Shown piece by piece: positions 21,786-33,094 of a stretch of DNA of 64,000 nt. The first letter of the stretch is position 1, and each line of letters starts with the position of its first letter. The stretch is from positions 930,101 to 994,100 of the forward strand of contig NC_003074.8 in NCBI RefSeq assembly GCF_000001735.4. Direction: 5' to 3'. A program made the translations under genes and the position numbers. The DNA comes from Arabidopsis thaliana. Lineage: Eukaryota; Streptophyta; Magnoliopsida; Brassicales; Brassicaceae. Below the pieces are notes generated by a model. It was not told the DNA's origin. It made no database searches and saw only the letters and a list, made by a program, of their open reading frames with translations.

Positions 21786-23390
21786 TGAGGTAGCTGTTCG
21801 ATTTCTAGGTTTTTTTGAAAAAGTATAATCTCGAATTCGATTTGTGTGTATGTTTGCTTAACTCACAAAAAGGTTTTGCGTGATTTGTGAGCTGAGTTTG
21901 ACTTCCTCGTCACATTTTCTCTAACCAGACTATATAAAGCCCTTACCTTTAAGTTCTTTTACTAAAGGGGTTTTCATTAGTTATATAGCCTTATAGAGAG
22001 TAGTGTTCTTTGTGATGATGAGAGACTTGTTTGCACAGATCTTACAACTTTTCTTTACTTGTGATGATGATTGGCTTCAGCAGCATTCATGTTTACAATC
22101 TATATAAGCATTGGCTTTTGTTTTACTTGTGAAGTTCAAAATTGAGAATCTTTGTGATTGATATTCGTATGATGTAACAAGTTAGTCGTAATCTTCTGTT
22201 ACGGTTGTGTGATTGAGGTAGTATGTTGCACAAAGTCCGCTGAGTAGAGTAACATCGTATTATATTGTTGTTTCACCTTGTGTGCAGTCGTAATCCGGAG
22301 GTTCTTTGGGCTCAGCGTTCTGATAAAGTTTACCTAACTGTCGCCTTACCTGATGCGAAGGACATTTCGGTGAAGTGTGAGCCTCAGGGTCTATTCAGTT
22401 TCTCTGCTCTTGGTGCCCAAGGCGAGCGCTTTGAATTCAGCTTGGAGTTATATGGGAAGATTATGACAGTAAGTACCATTTCTTCCTTTAAATGATAAGA
22501 ACTAGCAGCAACTGTAAAGTATCAAGTGGAAAGTAACCATTGCATCTCTAAATCGATAAGTATCCACATATACTTCTTATAACAAATCTATGTAATATGT
22601 ATGATGCAGGAATATCGGAAGAATGTAGGACTAAGGAACATCATATTTTCAATTCAGAAAGAAGAGAGAAGCTGGTGGACACGACTGCTGAAATCGGAAG
22701 AGAAACCTGCACCTTACATCAAAGTCGACTGGAATAAATGGTGTGATGAGGATGAGGAGGTCAACTGTAAGTCGTAAAAATATATGTTACAAGCCAAAGT
22801 TCTCTTTTCAGTTCAATCTCTAGATGATAATCGAAAATCTTCTCATATTACATGCTTGATTAAGTAAACCTTGTTTGAAAAGACATAGGAAAATCACAAG
22901 TATTCTGATCTCTATATGATAATTTGTTTCTAACGTTAGACTCTTTTTCGTTTCTGTTTCAGCTGAAACAGCCTCTGATGATGAGAGTGCAGTAAGTGTT
23001 TTCTCATAATCGCCTAATGTATATCTTTCTATTGTTGTTTAGTAAAGCCACCCTGTTTGATTATTTTCCCTCTTTATTTTCATAGTTTGTTAATCAAGAT
23101 AGTGAAAGCAGCGATGACGATGGATTGCTCTGTAAGTTTCAAGAATCTTTATCTTCTTATAGCAATGATTACGTACATTTCACATATTATATCTATGTAT
23201 ACCTGCAAGTAGAGATTAAGTGAAGATTGATGGATTATTGTGTTAAAGGCCAAAGTATTAGTAGCAAACTATTCTGTGATTCAGTTCTGGTTAGTGCCAA
23301 ATATAAATCTGAACTTGTCTGTACTGATCTTACTAATAACATTATATTTGGTCAGATCTTCCTGATCTGGAAAAGGCAAGAAACAAGTAG
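21786..23390 (+). CDS. P23-2: p23-2: HSP90 co-chaperone (CS domain)
   Basis: Six exons: 21786-21790 (only ATGAG), 22288-22468, 22610-22766, 22963-22991, 23086-23131 and 23356-23390; spliced product 150 aa. The CS/p23 fold runs from residues about 1-105: [20 protein letters not shown] at the start, then the [14 protein letters not shown] and SWWTRLL blocks, then the p23 signature strand [16 protein letters not shown]. An acidic tail ([19 protein letters not shown]) ends [10 protein letters not shown]. p23 proteins bind the ATP-bound closed dimer of HSP90 in the cytosol or nucleus and slow its ATPase during client maturation. The 5-nt first coding exon makes this gene easy to mis-annotate; an ORF-only view would miss its start and end. 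Confidence 0.95.
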
Positions 23391-24043
23391 CTTAACCGCA
23401 ACAACAACCAACCAACCAACTCTGGAAGATGAAGAAAAAGTAAAAGACTACGAGCTGAAACATAGTGCTTTAGGATGATCCGGTTTGTTCTGTACCTGAC
23501 TAAACCGACCACCTATCTCTTCCGGTTTACTCAGGTTTACCTCTGATTTAGGTTTCGTAGGGTAATCAGCATTAGTTGTCTCTGATGTAGTTTGGCTTTT
23601 TTTTCTGTTATGGTTGGTTCACAAGTTAGGGTTCGGTATGTGAATTCTACCGAGAGTAGGAACTTATAAAGTAATGTAAGGGTTGAACTCTAATAGACTA
23701 ATACCGTTGAATGACTATGTCTTTTTCAATGGTTCGGATACTTTATCGTCTTTAGCATGTGATGTCGCCGTGAATTGATCATCCGACGAAGAAGAAGATG
23801 CAGGGATTATTTCAGACCAAACTTAAAAGCTTCTGATACAACAAGAATCCTAGACTGTATAACAAAACAAAACTTTTTCTGAGAAGTCTGCGTGTGTTAC
23901 TTTAGGAGAATCTCAAATATCCAGTTTGGAATATTTTGTTTGAAATCATAATAAGATCCTTAATAAACATAAATCTTTCTCATGATCCACAAACAGACAT
24001 CAACGAATGAAAAAAGGACAACATCGTGCAACACTAAAAGTTT
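23391..24043. other. 3' flank of p23-2 and convergent spacer
   Basis: Contains the p23-2 3' UTR. A 40-bp segment at about 23732-23771 recurs imperfectly at 25437-25476, on the far side of the HMA-protein gene. No gene seen. Confidence 0.5.
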
Positions 24044-25123
24044 TCACATTATCCGGCATAGTTGCAAATCTCCCATCGTAAAGTTTTTAGGCGGAGCTGG
24101 TGTAGGCGGGAAACTCTTAGCCACCGGTTCTTTCTGATGGAATTTGTACGGTGGTGGTGCTGGTGGCTGCGGATGGACCTGACGTGGATACGGTGGTGGT
24201 GGTGGGGGACATATAGTGGGATTGTATAGTTGAGGTTGATTCATCCAATAATCCGGCAGATGATAGTTTGAGAAACCATTAGGACCATTCATGTATGGCG
24301 GATGATAGTTTGAGAAACCATCAGGAACATTTATGTGTCCCGACGCATAACGTTGTTCCATCAAATGGTCTTTCCGATTTTCCGGCTGCTTACTCTGTCC
24401 GTTATTGCTCCATAATATAACCGCTTTTTTGCCTGCTTTTGTAATCTTTTCAAGTATTATTTGTGGGTCGACTTTTCCCGATAGATATACTGTTTTGCTT
24501 TGCTTGTCGATCATGAAACTCACATCTGTAAACAAACAAAAGAGAAGGGAAGAATTATGAAAATATATTCTTGCATTTCATATTAAAAAGAGTCCAATAT
24601 TAACAAACTGGCTACAATAACGATTTGTTCGATAAAGCGAAGAGATTGAAACGGAAACATGTTTATAGTACTATCATCTCTAGACTACACAAAACTATCC
24701 GAAAGATTAATTCGATGGTCATGGTTATATTCCGGAGATGATACACAACAATTGTTTTAAATAATTGGGTTTTGTAAGTGCAAACGATACACATAAGTTA
24801 AATCTTGAAAATTATGTATGTATAAATACAAAAGAAAAACATTATGCATTCAGAAAAAGAAGTGAAGACAAAGTAAGAAATGAAATGATAAAATTAAGAT
24901 AATTAAACGAGAAAAGTGATAGATTAAGAAACCATTAATTGTCTTGAGTAATTTTTCCAAGGATTTCTTCCATCCCGGCGTAGGAGATTCTATCTTCAAA
25001 AGACATATCTGCGCTTAAAAACATAAGATTTATACACACTTTCAAATAAACATAAAATATATACACAAATCTTACAATCTATTATGCGTTTACGCATACC
25101 ATGTGATTGGAAGATGATTCCAT
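24044..25123 (-). CDS. HMA-like, proline-rich small protein with C-terminal CaaX (HIPP-like)
   Basis: Three exons inferred from GT-AG sites and frame: 25100-25123 (MESSSNHM), 24933-25008 and 24044-24525, giving 193 aa. Joining them completes an HMA ferredoxin-like fold at residues about 9-70: CLLKIESPTPGWKKSLEKLL in exon 2, then VSFMIDKQSKTVYLSGKVDP and ITKAGKKAVILW in exon 3. The metal-binding CxxC is absent. The second half is a proline/tyrosine-rich region with duplicated GFSNYH modules and PPPPPPYP, and the protein ends CRIM, a CaaX box consistent with farnesylation. HMA plus CaaX defines the heavy-metal-associated isoprenylated plant proteins (HIPPs). Col-0 lists AT3G03776 here as a hydroxyproline-rich protein, as I recall. 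Metal binding is doubtful; membrane anchoring is plausible. Confidence 0.72.
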
Positions 25124-27501
25124 CGATCTAGATTAGATATGTTTTGTTATTTGTTCCTGCTCTTGAGAAACCTTAGGAAAACAAAAAATTTGGGAGGTTT
25201 TGGGTGGTGAAGAAAAGTTTCTTCTTTTATTATATTTTGGAAATATGGATATATGATGATAAGAGATATCAATCTATGAATTTTTTATTTTCCTTAATTA
25301 GTAAAAAATTTCGATCTATGGATATCAGTATATCGTCTATGAATTTTTTATTTTCCTTATGATAAGAGATATCAATCTATGGATATATGAATTCTTTTAG
25401 TTTCCTTATATATTGAATATCATATTCTCTTTTCAAAGTATGGAAACTTTATCGTCTCTTGCATGTGATCTCGCCGTTAAAACTTATAGTATATTCTGTA
25501 GGATTGATGATATGTAAACGTGTTTATTCATTTAACTTTCTTACAAAAAAAATTGAAAGTAAATTAGGTATGTAATGTGTAATGCGATATTTCAAGACGC
25601 ACAAGTATATATTAGTCGGAACATTTTGTCAAATTCTTTTACTTTGGGAATACCGAATACGCATGATACATTAGGCATTAGCGAGAAATAAGAAAAAAAA
25701 AATGTCTCATTAAATGGTCGTGCGTTTTTATATCTATATCCCACCGACAGCCGACAAAACCATAGCAAGGCATCTACTGATCTACTAATGCTTCGGAATA
25801 GACCGATGTTGGATATTGTGAGGAAATATAAAATTTACCGGATACAAATATTTCTGTGTTTTGTTTTGAAATTTGAAGTTACTTGTTAAGCGTCTTGATG
25901 GATTAAAGTTTTTTGAGTCGAAAAACAAAAGAACGGACTTTCTCATGTGAAAGCATTAAAAAAAAGAGTTCTTGCTACAAAACAAGTTACAAGAGATGGT
26001 AGAAATACACTTCTTTATTCGAAACATAGAATTTTCGTATTAGTCGTCCAAACAGAGCATTGAATATTCTTTACTGAACTAGTTTACCATTTCATACTAG
26101 ACTTCTTTACATACATTATAGACGTATATTCCTCATTAAGGTGAATATTATGACAACTTATGGTTAATAGGTTTCAAACGTCATTGTTGAATAAAAAAAA
26201 TTATGTGAAGATCAAACCATAAGAGGGACGTGGAGGATCTCATAATCATTCACCAACTTTGTTTACCAAACAAATCTCCAAATTTGTGTGGCAAGAATTG
26301 TTGGTACTGACTCCCAAAAATGAAATTAAAAGTGAATATCTCACCAACTCCCTAATGGGCTCCACCCACCAATCCCGCTACCTCCTTCTCCTCATGTATA
26401 CTCTTCACAAACAACACACACCAACTCTCCTCCCCACCTTCACATTTTCAATTCCATAATTAATCCCCTCTTAAGCTCTTATATCTTAATTAATACTACG
26501 CTTTACAATACAACATACACTAACCCCTTAATTAACCCTTAAACAATTGTTTTAAGCTTTAACTAGCCAGTGAGGACTTGACAAAAGTCAACTAAAATTA
26601 CCAGTAAACTAGTACTAATTCAACGGAATTAAGTTCTACCAGCTTATATAATTGTAATGTCATGCCATGATCAAATACATTTTTTTATTATGTAAACCGT
26701 CGTTATACGTATAATTCTCGAAAGTTGTATATAATTGACCGTGCCCTTAAATTTGAAAGATAAAAATTAGTATCATTCTGGATACATGGATTACACGTAT
26801 TTTTATTTATCATATAGTATAATGTTGTAGAGAGGGTAAAAACCTAAATATACGTATTTTGATGTACATGTACGTATTATTAATTTAAATAGAAAAATAA
26901 TCAGCCACCACGAGTGAGTGAGAGAAACCAAGGAACGATGTGTAATTGATTTGCTATAAATAAGCTTAACACAGAACACTCTCCATCGTCGCTCTCTTTG
27001 CCCATCTCTCATCTCCACTCTTCTCATTCCGTAAGGTACGCTTCCGAGTTTCCATGGCTTCCGCATGACTATTCTTGCTCTCTCCCTTCCCACTCTCTTA
27101 TTTACCTTCCGTCTCTTCGTTTTCTTCTCAATTCAATTTTCGTTTGATTCCGTTTCTTCTTCGTTCGTTAATACTTAGATCTTAATCCGGTGAGTGAAAT
27201 TCTATGAAACACAGATCTGGATTTTTTATACGATCAGATTCGTAAAATCTCTGTTTTGCGATCTTTCTCTGCGTTAGATCTCTGTTTTCCCTAGTTGTGA
27301 TTCGTTTTGATCTTTAAACTCTCTCATACTCTGTTTTCAATAAATACGACAAAAAAAACTGCAAAAGTTTTTTACTTTTTTAACGATTGGTGGCTTTTAC
27401 CATATGACAAGAAGTACATTTTAGGATTGTGTTTGGTTTACTGACTGATTTTGGTTTTGTTTGTGGTTCAAATGTAGTAAAAAAACAAAAAACAAACAAA
27501 A
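25124..27501. promoter_or_regulatory. Intergenic region and MS2 promoter/5' UTR
   Basis: Imperfect AT-rich repeats of gagatatcaatctatg-type units lie at 25250-25400. A TATA box (tataaata) at 26955-26962 is followed about 30 bases later by a pyrimidine-rich leader (26985-27035). A GT donor near 27037 and an acceptor just upstream of ATG 27502 indicate a 5' UTR intron for the methionine synthase gene, typical of highly expressed plant genes. No protein gene seen between 25150 and 26900. Confidence 0.55.
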
Positions 27502-30500
27502 ATGGCTTCCCACATTGTTGGATATCCACGTATGGGACCTAAGAGAGAGCTCAAGTTTGCATTGGAGTCTTTCTGGGATGGCAAGAGCAGTGCCGATGAT
27601 TTGCAGAAGGTGTCTGCTGATCTCAGGTCTGATATCTGGAAACAGATGTCTGCTGCTGGGATTAAGTATATCCCAAGCAACACCTTTTCTCATTATGACC
27701 AGGTGCTTGACACCACCGCCATGCTTGGTGCTGTTCCATCTAGATATGGATTTACCAGTGGTGAGATCGGTCTCGATGTTTACTTCTCCATGGCTAGAGG
27801 AAATGCCTCTGTTCCAGCTATGGAGATGACCAAGTGGTTTGACACCAACTAGTGAGTTTCTTCTCTACTCTTTAACTTGTGTGTTGACATTGTTATTGGA
27901 TTTGTGAGTTGTGTTATTAACGTATTTTTTTAATGTTTCTGTTTGATGCAGCCATTACATCGTCCCAGAGTTGGGCCCTGAAGTGAAATTTTCTTACGCA
28001 TCTCACAAGGCTGTCAATGAGTACAAGGAGGCCAAGGCTGTACGTACTCAACTAATTTTCCTATTTGAACATATATAGGCTTCTTTTGGTCTGGTATTGA
28101 ATGTTCTAATATAGTAATGTGGTGTTGTTAATGCAGCTTGGTGTTGAGACCGTCCCTGTACTTGTTGGCCCTGTCTCTTACTTGCTTCTTTCCAAGCTTG
28201 CTAAGGGTGTTGACAAGTCATTTGATCTTCTCTCCCTTCTCCCCAAAATCCTCCCAGTTTACAAGTAAGAGATTACTTTTGCTCTAGTACTCAATTATTC
28301 TCTTTGACGCTAGGAAATTTGTTTCTGACATACTATTGGAATGGTGAATCTTTTCTCAGGGAAGTCATTGCAGAGCTTAAGGCAGCTGGTGCCTCCTGGA
28401 TTCAGCTTGATGAGCCTCTCTTTGTCATGGATCTCGAGGGTCACAAACTCCAGGCTTTTAGCGGTGCCTATGCTGAGCTTGAATCAACTCTCTCTGGTCT
28501 GAATGTTCTTGTGGAGACCTACTTCGCTGATATCCCTGCTGAAGCATACAAGACCCTTACTTCCTTGAAGGGTGTGACTGCCTTCGGATTTGATTTGGTT
28601 CGTGGCACCAAGACCATTGACTTGATCAAGTCAGGTTTCCCACAGGGCAAGTACCTCTTTGCTGGTGTTGTTGACGGAAGGAACATCTGGGCCAATGACC
28701 TCGCTGCCTCTCTCATCACCTTGCAGTCACTTGAGGGTGTTGTTGGTAAAGGTATTATATTCTTCCAGAATCTCTTATGTGGATTACTCAATTAGAAGTG
28801 TTTAATTTGTTATCTTTCTCTAACTCGTTGGTTTTGTTATTTGTGAATTGGTGCAGACAAGCTTGTGGTCTCAACCTCTTGCTCTCTTCTCCACACTGCC
28901 GTTGACCTTATTAACGAGACTAAGCTTGATGCTGAAATCAAGTCGTGGCTAGCTTTTGCTGCCCAGAAGGTTGTTGAAGTTGACGCATTGGCCAAGGCTT
29001 TGGCCGGTCAGACAAATGAGGTATTGTAAAAATCCTACAAACATGTTTCCCAAGTGAACCCTTTGTTTGAAAAAGACTTCAAGTCTCTAATATTTCTCTC
29101 TTTCAGAGTTTCTTCACTGCCAACGCTGACGCATTGTCTTCGAGGAGGTCTTCCCCAAGAGTCACCAATGAGTCTGTCCAGAAGGCTGTAAGTTCTTGCT
29201 TTCATACTCAAGCTTTCTTTACTATTATGATGGTTTTCTCTGTATGATATATGTTTCTATTGATCCTAATGATTTGTAATTCCTGCAATCTCAGGCTGCT
29301 GCTTTGAAGGGATCTGACCACCGCCGTACAACTGAAGTTAGCGCAAGGCTAGATGCTCAGCAGAAGAAGCTTAACCTTCCAATCCTCCCAACCACAACCA
29401 TTGGATCCTTCCCACAGACCGTGGAACTCAGGAGAGTTCGCCGTGAATACAAGGCCAAGAAGTTAGTCTCTTAATCATAATTTTTTTGCATTGATCATTT
29501 AAGCATGTTTAGTAAGTTGATTGTGATGCTAACTGGAACTCTTTCTTCTACTAGAATCTCTGAAGAGGATTACGTCAAGGCCATCAAGGAAGAGATCAAG
29601 AAAGTTGTTGACATCCAAGAGGACCTTGACATTGATGTTCTTGTTCACGGAGAGCCTGAGGTCAGTCTTTGTCTCTTACTAGACCCTAAAACTAATTACA
29701 ACGTCCTGTTTCTGACTCAGCCATGCTTTGACAATATTATAGAGAAACGACATGGTTGAGTACTTTGGAGAGCAATTGTCAGGTTTCGCATTCACAGCAA
29801 ACGGATGGGTGCAATCCTATGGATCTCGCTGTGTGAAGCCACCAGTTATCTATGGTGACGTGAGCCGCCCCAAGCCAATGACAGTCTTCTGGTCCTCAAC
29901 AGCTCAGAGCATGACCAAACGTCCAATGAAGGGTATGCTTACAGGTCCAGTCACAATTCTCAACTGGTCTTTTGTCAGAAACGACCAGCCCAGGCACGAA
30001 ACCTGTTACCAGATCGCTTTGGCCATCAAAGATGAAGTGGAAGACCTCGAGAAAGGCGGTATTGGAGTCATTCAGATCGATGAAGCCGCACTTAGAGAAG
30101 GATTGCCTCTTAGGAAAGCCGAACACTCTTTCTACTTGGACTGGGCTGTTCACTCTTTCAGAATCACCAACTGTGGCGTCCAAGACAGCACTCAGGTAAC
30201 AACACTGTACACTTAAAATCTCAAATAGTGATGAATGTTTCTGCAACTAACTTCTTTATTTTATCTTCTAGATTCACACTCACATGTGTTACTCAAACTT
30301 CAACGACATCATCCACTCAATCATTGACATGGACGCTGATGTCATCACCATTGAGAACTCTCGTTCAGACGAGAAGCTTCTCTCAGTGTTCCGTGAAGGA
30401 GTGAAGTACGGTGCAGGAATCGGTCCTGGTGTTTACGACATTCACTCTCCGAGAATACCATCCACAGATGAAATTGCAGACAGGATCAACAAGATGCTTG

Positions 30501-30640
30501 CGGTTCTTGAGCAGAACATCTTGTGGGTTAACCCTGACTGTGGTCTGAAGACAAGGAAGTACACTGAGGTTAAACCAGCACTTAAAGCCATGGTTGACGC
30601 GGCTAAGCTTATCCGCTCCCAGCTCGGTAGTGCCAAGTGA
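27502..30640 (+). CDS. MS2: MS2/METS2: cobalamin-independent methionine synthase
   Basis: Ten coding exons: 27502-27851, 27952-28039, 28137-28264, 28360-28751, 28857-29020, 29107-29187, 29295-29461, 29555-29660, 29743-30195 and 30272-30640; 765 aa, the standard MetE length. It transfers the methyl group of 5-methyl-tetrahydrofolate(poly-Glu) to homocysteine, making methionine in the cytosol and feeding the S-adenosylmethionine cycle. The N-terminal barrel begins [20 protein letters not shown]. The C-terminal catalytic barrel has TTIGSFPQT and the zinc ligands HMC (in THMCYSNF), E (in ITIENSRS) and C (in NPDCGLKTR). No transit peptide is present, so it is a cytosolic isoform (MS3 is plastidial). 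All junctions keep frame; the gene looks intact. Confidence 0.97.
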
Positions 30641-33094
30641 AGAGCTTGAAGATATTATTTCTATATTCCGGGATTTTTCTACGTGGTTTGTGTTTGTTCA
30701 GTTTCAATAACTTTTCTTCCAAGAAAAATATTTTAGCCAAAGTTAGGTTTTGAGGGAATGGAGTCACACTCTCTCGCTTTCGTTGAAGAGAGTTTACGGC
30801 TTTATACTATATGTTTCTCTTGTTGCAATGTTATATGTATCTTTGTTTTCTCTAATGAAATATATGCTTCTTTGATCTCTTGAAAGTGTGGATACGAATT
30901 AATTTGTTATACAAGCCCCCAAAATGTGAAATCTTAAAATCACTACTAGTGTTGTAGAACTAAAGAATTTGCTGAAAATAATCCATTATTGTTATAAGAT
31001 CATCCACCATACTACAAAAAGATTTGATTTGATACCATGAAAAAGGACACAGTTTCGAACCTTTGGAATGCTCGATTCGTGCATGTAAAGATCACTTGAC
31101 GTGGTATACCAGAGAACCAAAAGTAGTACTATATTTTCATGTCTTGTTAACCATTTCTTTTGCATGGTGTAAGCATTTCTTTTCAAAGTACCAAAAGTGC
31201 GGTATTTCATTTTATGTGGAATTTCTTTTCCAGAAATTTATAAACTTTATCACCGAACGCAAGTTACACAATAACACTGCAAAAGTGAACCCAAAAAAAA
31301 AAACCCTGTAAAAGTAAAAATTTGCTTAAACTTAACATTCTTTCACCGCTCCGTGACGTGGACATTTGGCTGGCAAAGAAAAGGCATAACATCCAATCAA
31401 AGATATCCACGTAGTCCGATTTATGTCACGAGAGCTGACGCGTCACATTATGCATTTTTTTTTTTTTTTTACACATTATGCATTTGATTAAGCATCTGTT
31501 TAACTTCTTTTACCATTTTGTCCCTCAAATTTTCATTCCCTCTAATTAAAAAAAATAGAATTAATCCACAATAAATTCTTGAAAAACTGATGATGCCACA
31601 GAAATTCACAAAATTATTGAAAGGCTACAAAAAAAAAACAGAGAAGTTTCAGACATATGATGACTGTGTATGACCTTGTCAACGTCTGACGTGTCGCACA
31701 TGTCACCACGTGTCATAACGATGTAAAGCAAACCAGTTAGGTGTCTGGAGAGAGAGATATGGACTTCATCTCTTCTCCGAGTCTTTAGCACGTCACAACT
31801 TCAAAGGACTCTATCGTCATTCGCCGTAATTTCTATCTTAATTACTGTATTACCCTTAGGCTCGGAGATCTCTCTTCTCCCCGTTTCTCTCTCTCTGTCT
31901 GGCTCATTCAGAAACTTTTTTATACGCCTCTGTTTCTTATGGGGAAGAGGGTATATTCTCTGTTTTGATTCGCTTCTGTCTTAACACATTGAAATTTTCC
32001 ATAGAAGATTCCATTGTGCTCTTTTAATCCTCTTCTCTTTCTCTCTGTTTTAAATACCTGTCTTTAATCGCTTCTCTCTATCTCTCTCTCTTGTTAAATC
32101 TCATCGGAGTTCAATTTCAGGTAACGGAAAATTAGTTTTTATTTATTTTATTGGTTTCTCTCTTGTCTGATTATTTTAAACTCAATTCCAGTTTTTGATT
32201 TTTACCCAAAAAAAACAGTTTTTTTTTTCTTTGGTTCTATTGAAGTCTCGAATTGGAGCTTCCGAAAGTTGTAAATTTCCGTGATTTATGTATTTTCTCG
32301 ATGAATTTTGAACATTTTCTATCGAATTGTGCTACTCATTGTGTCTTGGAGATCGAGTTTTATCTGTTTGCCATTCTCGATTTGTGTGCTTTGTGGAGAT
32401 TTTTTTTTTTGTTTTGGCTTCACTTTGTCTCTGTTTCACACTTCACAAGAGATCTAAGTTTAATGTTAAAGGCGTGATCTTTTGTAGCGTGTCACATTCG
32501 TGGACTAATTTTTACTAATTGTATGTTGTTGCTTAACAAATGTCCTTACTGGAGATCCTTCCTTGTTTTGGTTCAAAACAATGTACTTGTTGGTAGAACA
32601 TCTCTTTAGTTCTGTTTGAGTGACACTAAATGAGATTCTTTGCTTTGTGGTTGGTGGAAGTATTAGTCTCTAGATGCATCTTTTTGTGTTTTGTTTTTAG
32701 AAAAGGAGCGATGCTTTCCACTACTCGGGTTTACTTGTTTATTCTTTCTTCTCTAGATTTCTCAAAGAAGCTACATGAATATTATTAATCCAATATAATC
32801 TATATCCTTATCTTTTATCATCAGGACTCTCGGCGCTCTTATGAAGTGATTGTGAAGATTTGCGTACACTAAGCCTTTGCTTCAGAAAGTTGAGTGATTT
32901 GTTTGACTCACTTTCAAGATGAAAAATGAGCTCTAGCAAAGATGGATGGCGTAAACTCCGTTGAGGGCTATAGAAATCCTTTTAGTTGTCCGTTTAGTGA
33001 GAGTTATCCGAGTCTTTTTCTTTGGAGACATTTGGTCTAGACACAACATTTGTGGCGAACAAGGTTTTAGTGGGAATTCTTACCGTCTAGAAAT
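30641..33094. promoter_or_regulatory. MS2 3' UTR, spacer, and promoter/long 5' UTR of the ankyrin-RCC1 gene
   Basis: MS2 3' UTR runs to about 30890. At 31660-31720 several ACGT elements cluster: gacgtgtc at 31687 and a G-box cacgtg at 31707-31712 within ccacgtgtca; another gtgacgtgg lies near 31353. A CT-rich leader occupies 31870-32119 and ends in a GT donor. An acceptor at about 32824 opens a second 5' UTR exon, 32825-33094, which contains at least three short uORFs. Confidence 0.6.
32942..33040 (+). other. Upstream ORF of 32 codons in the ankyrin-RCC1 leader
   Basis: ATG at 32942 opens a frame (MDGVNSVEGYRNPF...) ending at TAG 33038-33040, 54 bases before the main ATG at 33095. It follows two smaller uORFs: ATG-AAG-TGA at 32841 and a five-codon ORF at about 32919. 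All lie in the inferred second 5' UTR exon. Such uORFs commonly lower main-ORF translation; peptide conservation is not known to me. Confidence 0.45.
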
